Source: Phenylobacterium sp.
GTDB lineage: Bacteria; Pseudomonadota; Alphaproteobacteria; Caulobacterales; Caulobacteraceae
Assembly: GCF_019636135.1 (NCBI RefSeq)
Contig: NZ_JAHBYD010000038.1
Span: forward strand, 1-40,918
Length of the DNA: 40,918 nt
Reading direction: 5' to 3'
Shown here: positions 40,733 through 40,918 of the stretch, piece after piece
How positions within the stretch are numbered: position 1 is the stretch's first letter
Layout of the letters: the number at the start of each line of letters is the position of its first letter
Position numbers and translations under genes: made by a program
The notes under the pieces: model-generated
Seen by the model: the letters and a program-made list of their open reading frames with translations, nothing else
Database searches by the model: none
Told to the model about the DNA's origin: nothing

Positions 40733-40918
40733 GCGTCGGACTCCGACCCCCGACCACACGGACGTGCGGGACCGTCCGCGGGCTGCGGCTCCCGGGTCGT
40801 TCGCATGGTCCGTGGTCGATCGCGTGCGGCGCGTGAGCGGGACGGTCAGGGCGGGCCGGTGGATCGGCGCGCGGCCAGCCCGGGCAAGCCGGAGGGCCGC
40901 GGCGGGGCCAGGATGGCG

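Noticed and set aside
40755..40780. Hairpin after the phospholipase D gene
   Set aside because: A 6-bp stem without a T-tract in very GC-rich DNA; not distinguishable from chance.

Overview
The window is GC-rich alphaproteobacterial chromosome. Caulobacterales, and perhaps a Phenylobacterium-like organism, is my best guess, from codon use, FixLJ/FixK-type regulation, the respiratory nar cluster and the housekeeping genes at the right end. This is inference, not a measured placement. I see no rRNA, tRNA, CRISPR array, insertion sequence or phage gene. Genes are tightly packed, with many ATGA, TGATG or GTGA stop/start overlaps.

Layout. (1) 1-8.4 kb, oxygen-sensing and micro-oxic region: the 3' end of hemA; a receiver-only response regulator; an alternative oxidase (AOX) overlapping a group III truncated hemoglobin; then on the minus strand fixJ and fixL (a PAS sensor keeping the FixL heme residues), a tandem universal stress protein and a FixK-like Crp/Fnr regulator. 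Diverging from fixK is a host-attachment (baeRF-type) protein overlapping a beta-CASP metallo-hydrolase, followed by a DUF883/ElaB-like protein. (2) 8.4-14.0 kb, acyl-CoA cluster: an acyl-CoA ligase, two sister crotonases with unusual active-site residues and an MFS transporter, divergent from a LysR regulator. (3) 14.0-21.2 kb: moaB-moeA, a DnrN/YtfE-like hemerythrin protein, B12-dependent ribonucleotide reductase nrdJ, and nnrS-moaA. (4) 21.2-36.0 kb, nitrate respiration: a second Crp/Fnr regulator diverging from narK1-narK2-narG-narH-narJ-narI, then a parvulin-type PPIase, an outer-membrane barrel protein, a hemerythrin-like protein and an acyl-CoA dehydrogenase. (5) 36.0-40.9 kb, mostly housekeeping: dusA, a retropepsin-like protease, a PaaI-type thioesterase with a DUF1289 protein, a small secreted protein and a phospholipase D-family protein.

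The unifying signal is regulatory. Palindromes close to TTGAT-N4-ATCAA (usually TTGAY-N4-STCAA, FNR/FixK/Dnr type) recur in front of the receiver gene, the baeRF operon, the DUF883 gene, moaB, nrdJ, nnrS, the nar operon (three copies) and a short terminator-bounded unit before dusA. A second element of 23 bp, resembling FixJ sites, occurs only before AOX and before fixK, 32-34 bases from a possible -10 in both. The simplest reading is a cascade: low oxygen activates FixL-FixJ, FixJ activates fixK and AOX, and FixK (with the second Crp/Fnr protein) activates nitrate respiration, molybdenum cofactor synthesis, NO tolerance and oxygen-independent dNTP synthesis. The least described parts are the FixK-box candidate small RNA before dusA, the baeRF/beta-CASP/DUF883 module, and FixJ-type control of AOX-hemoglobin.
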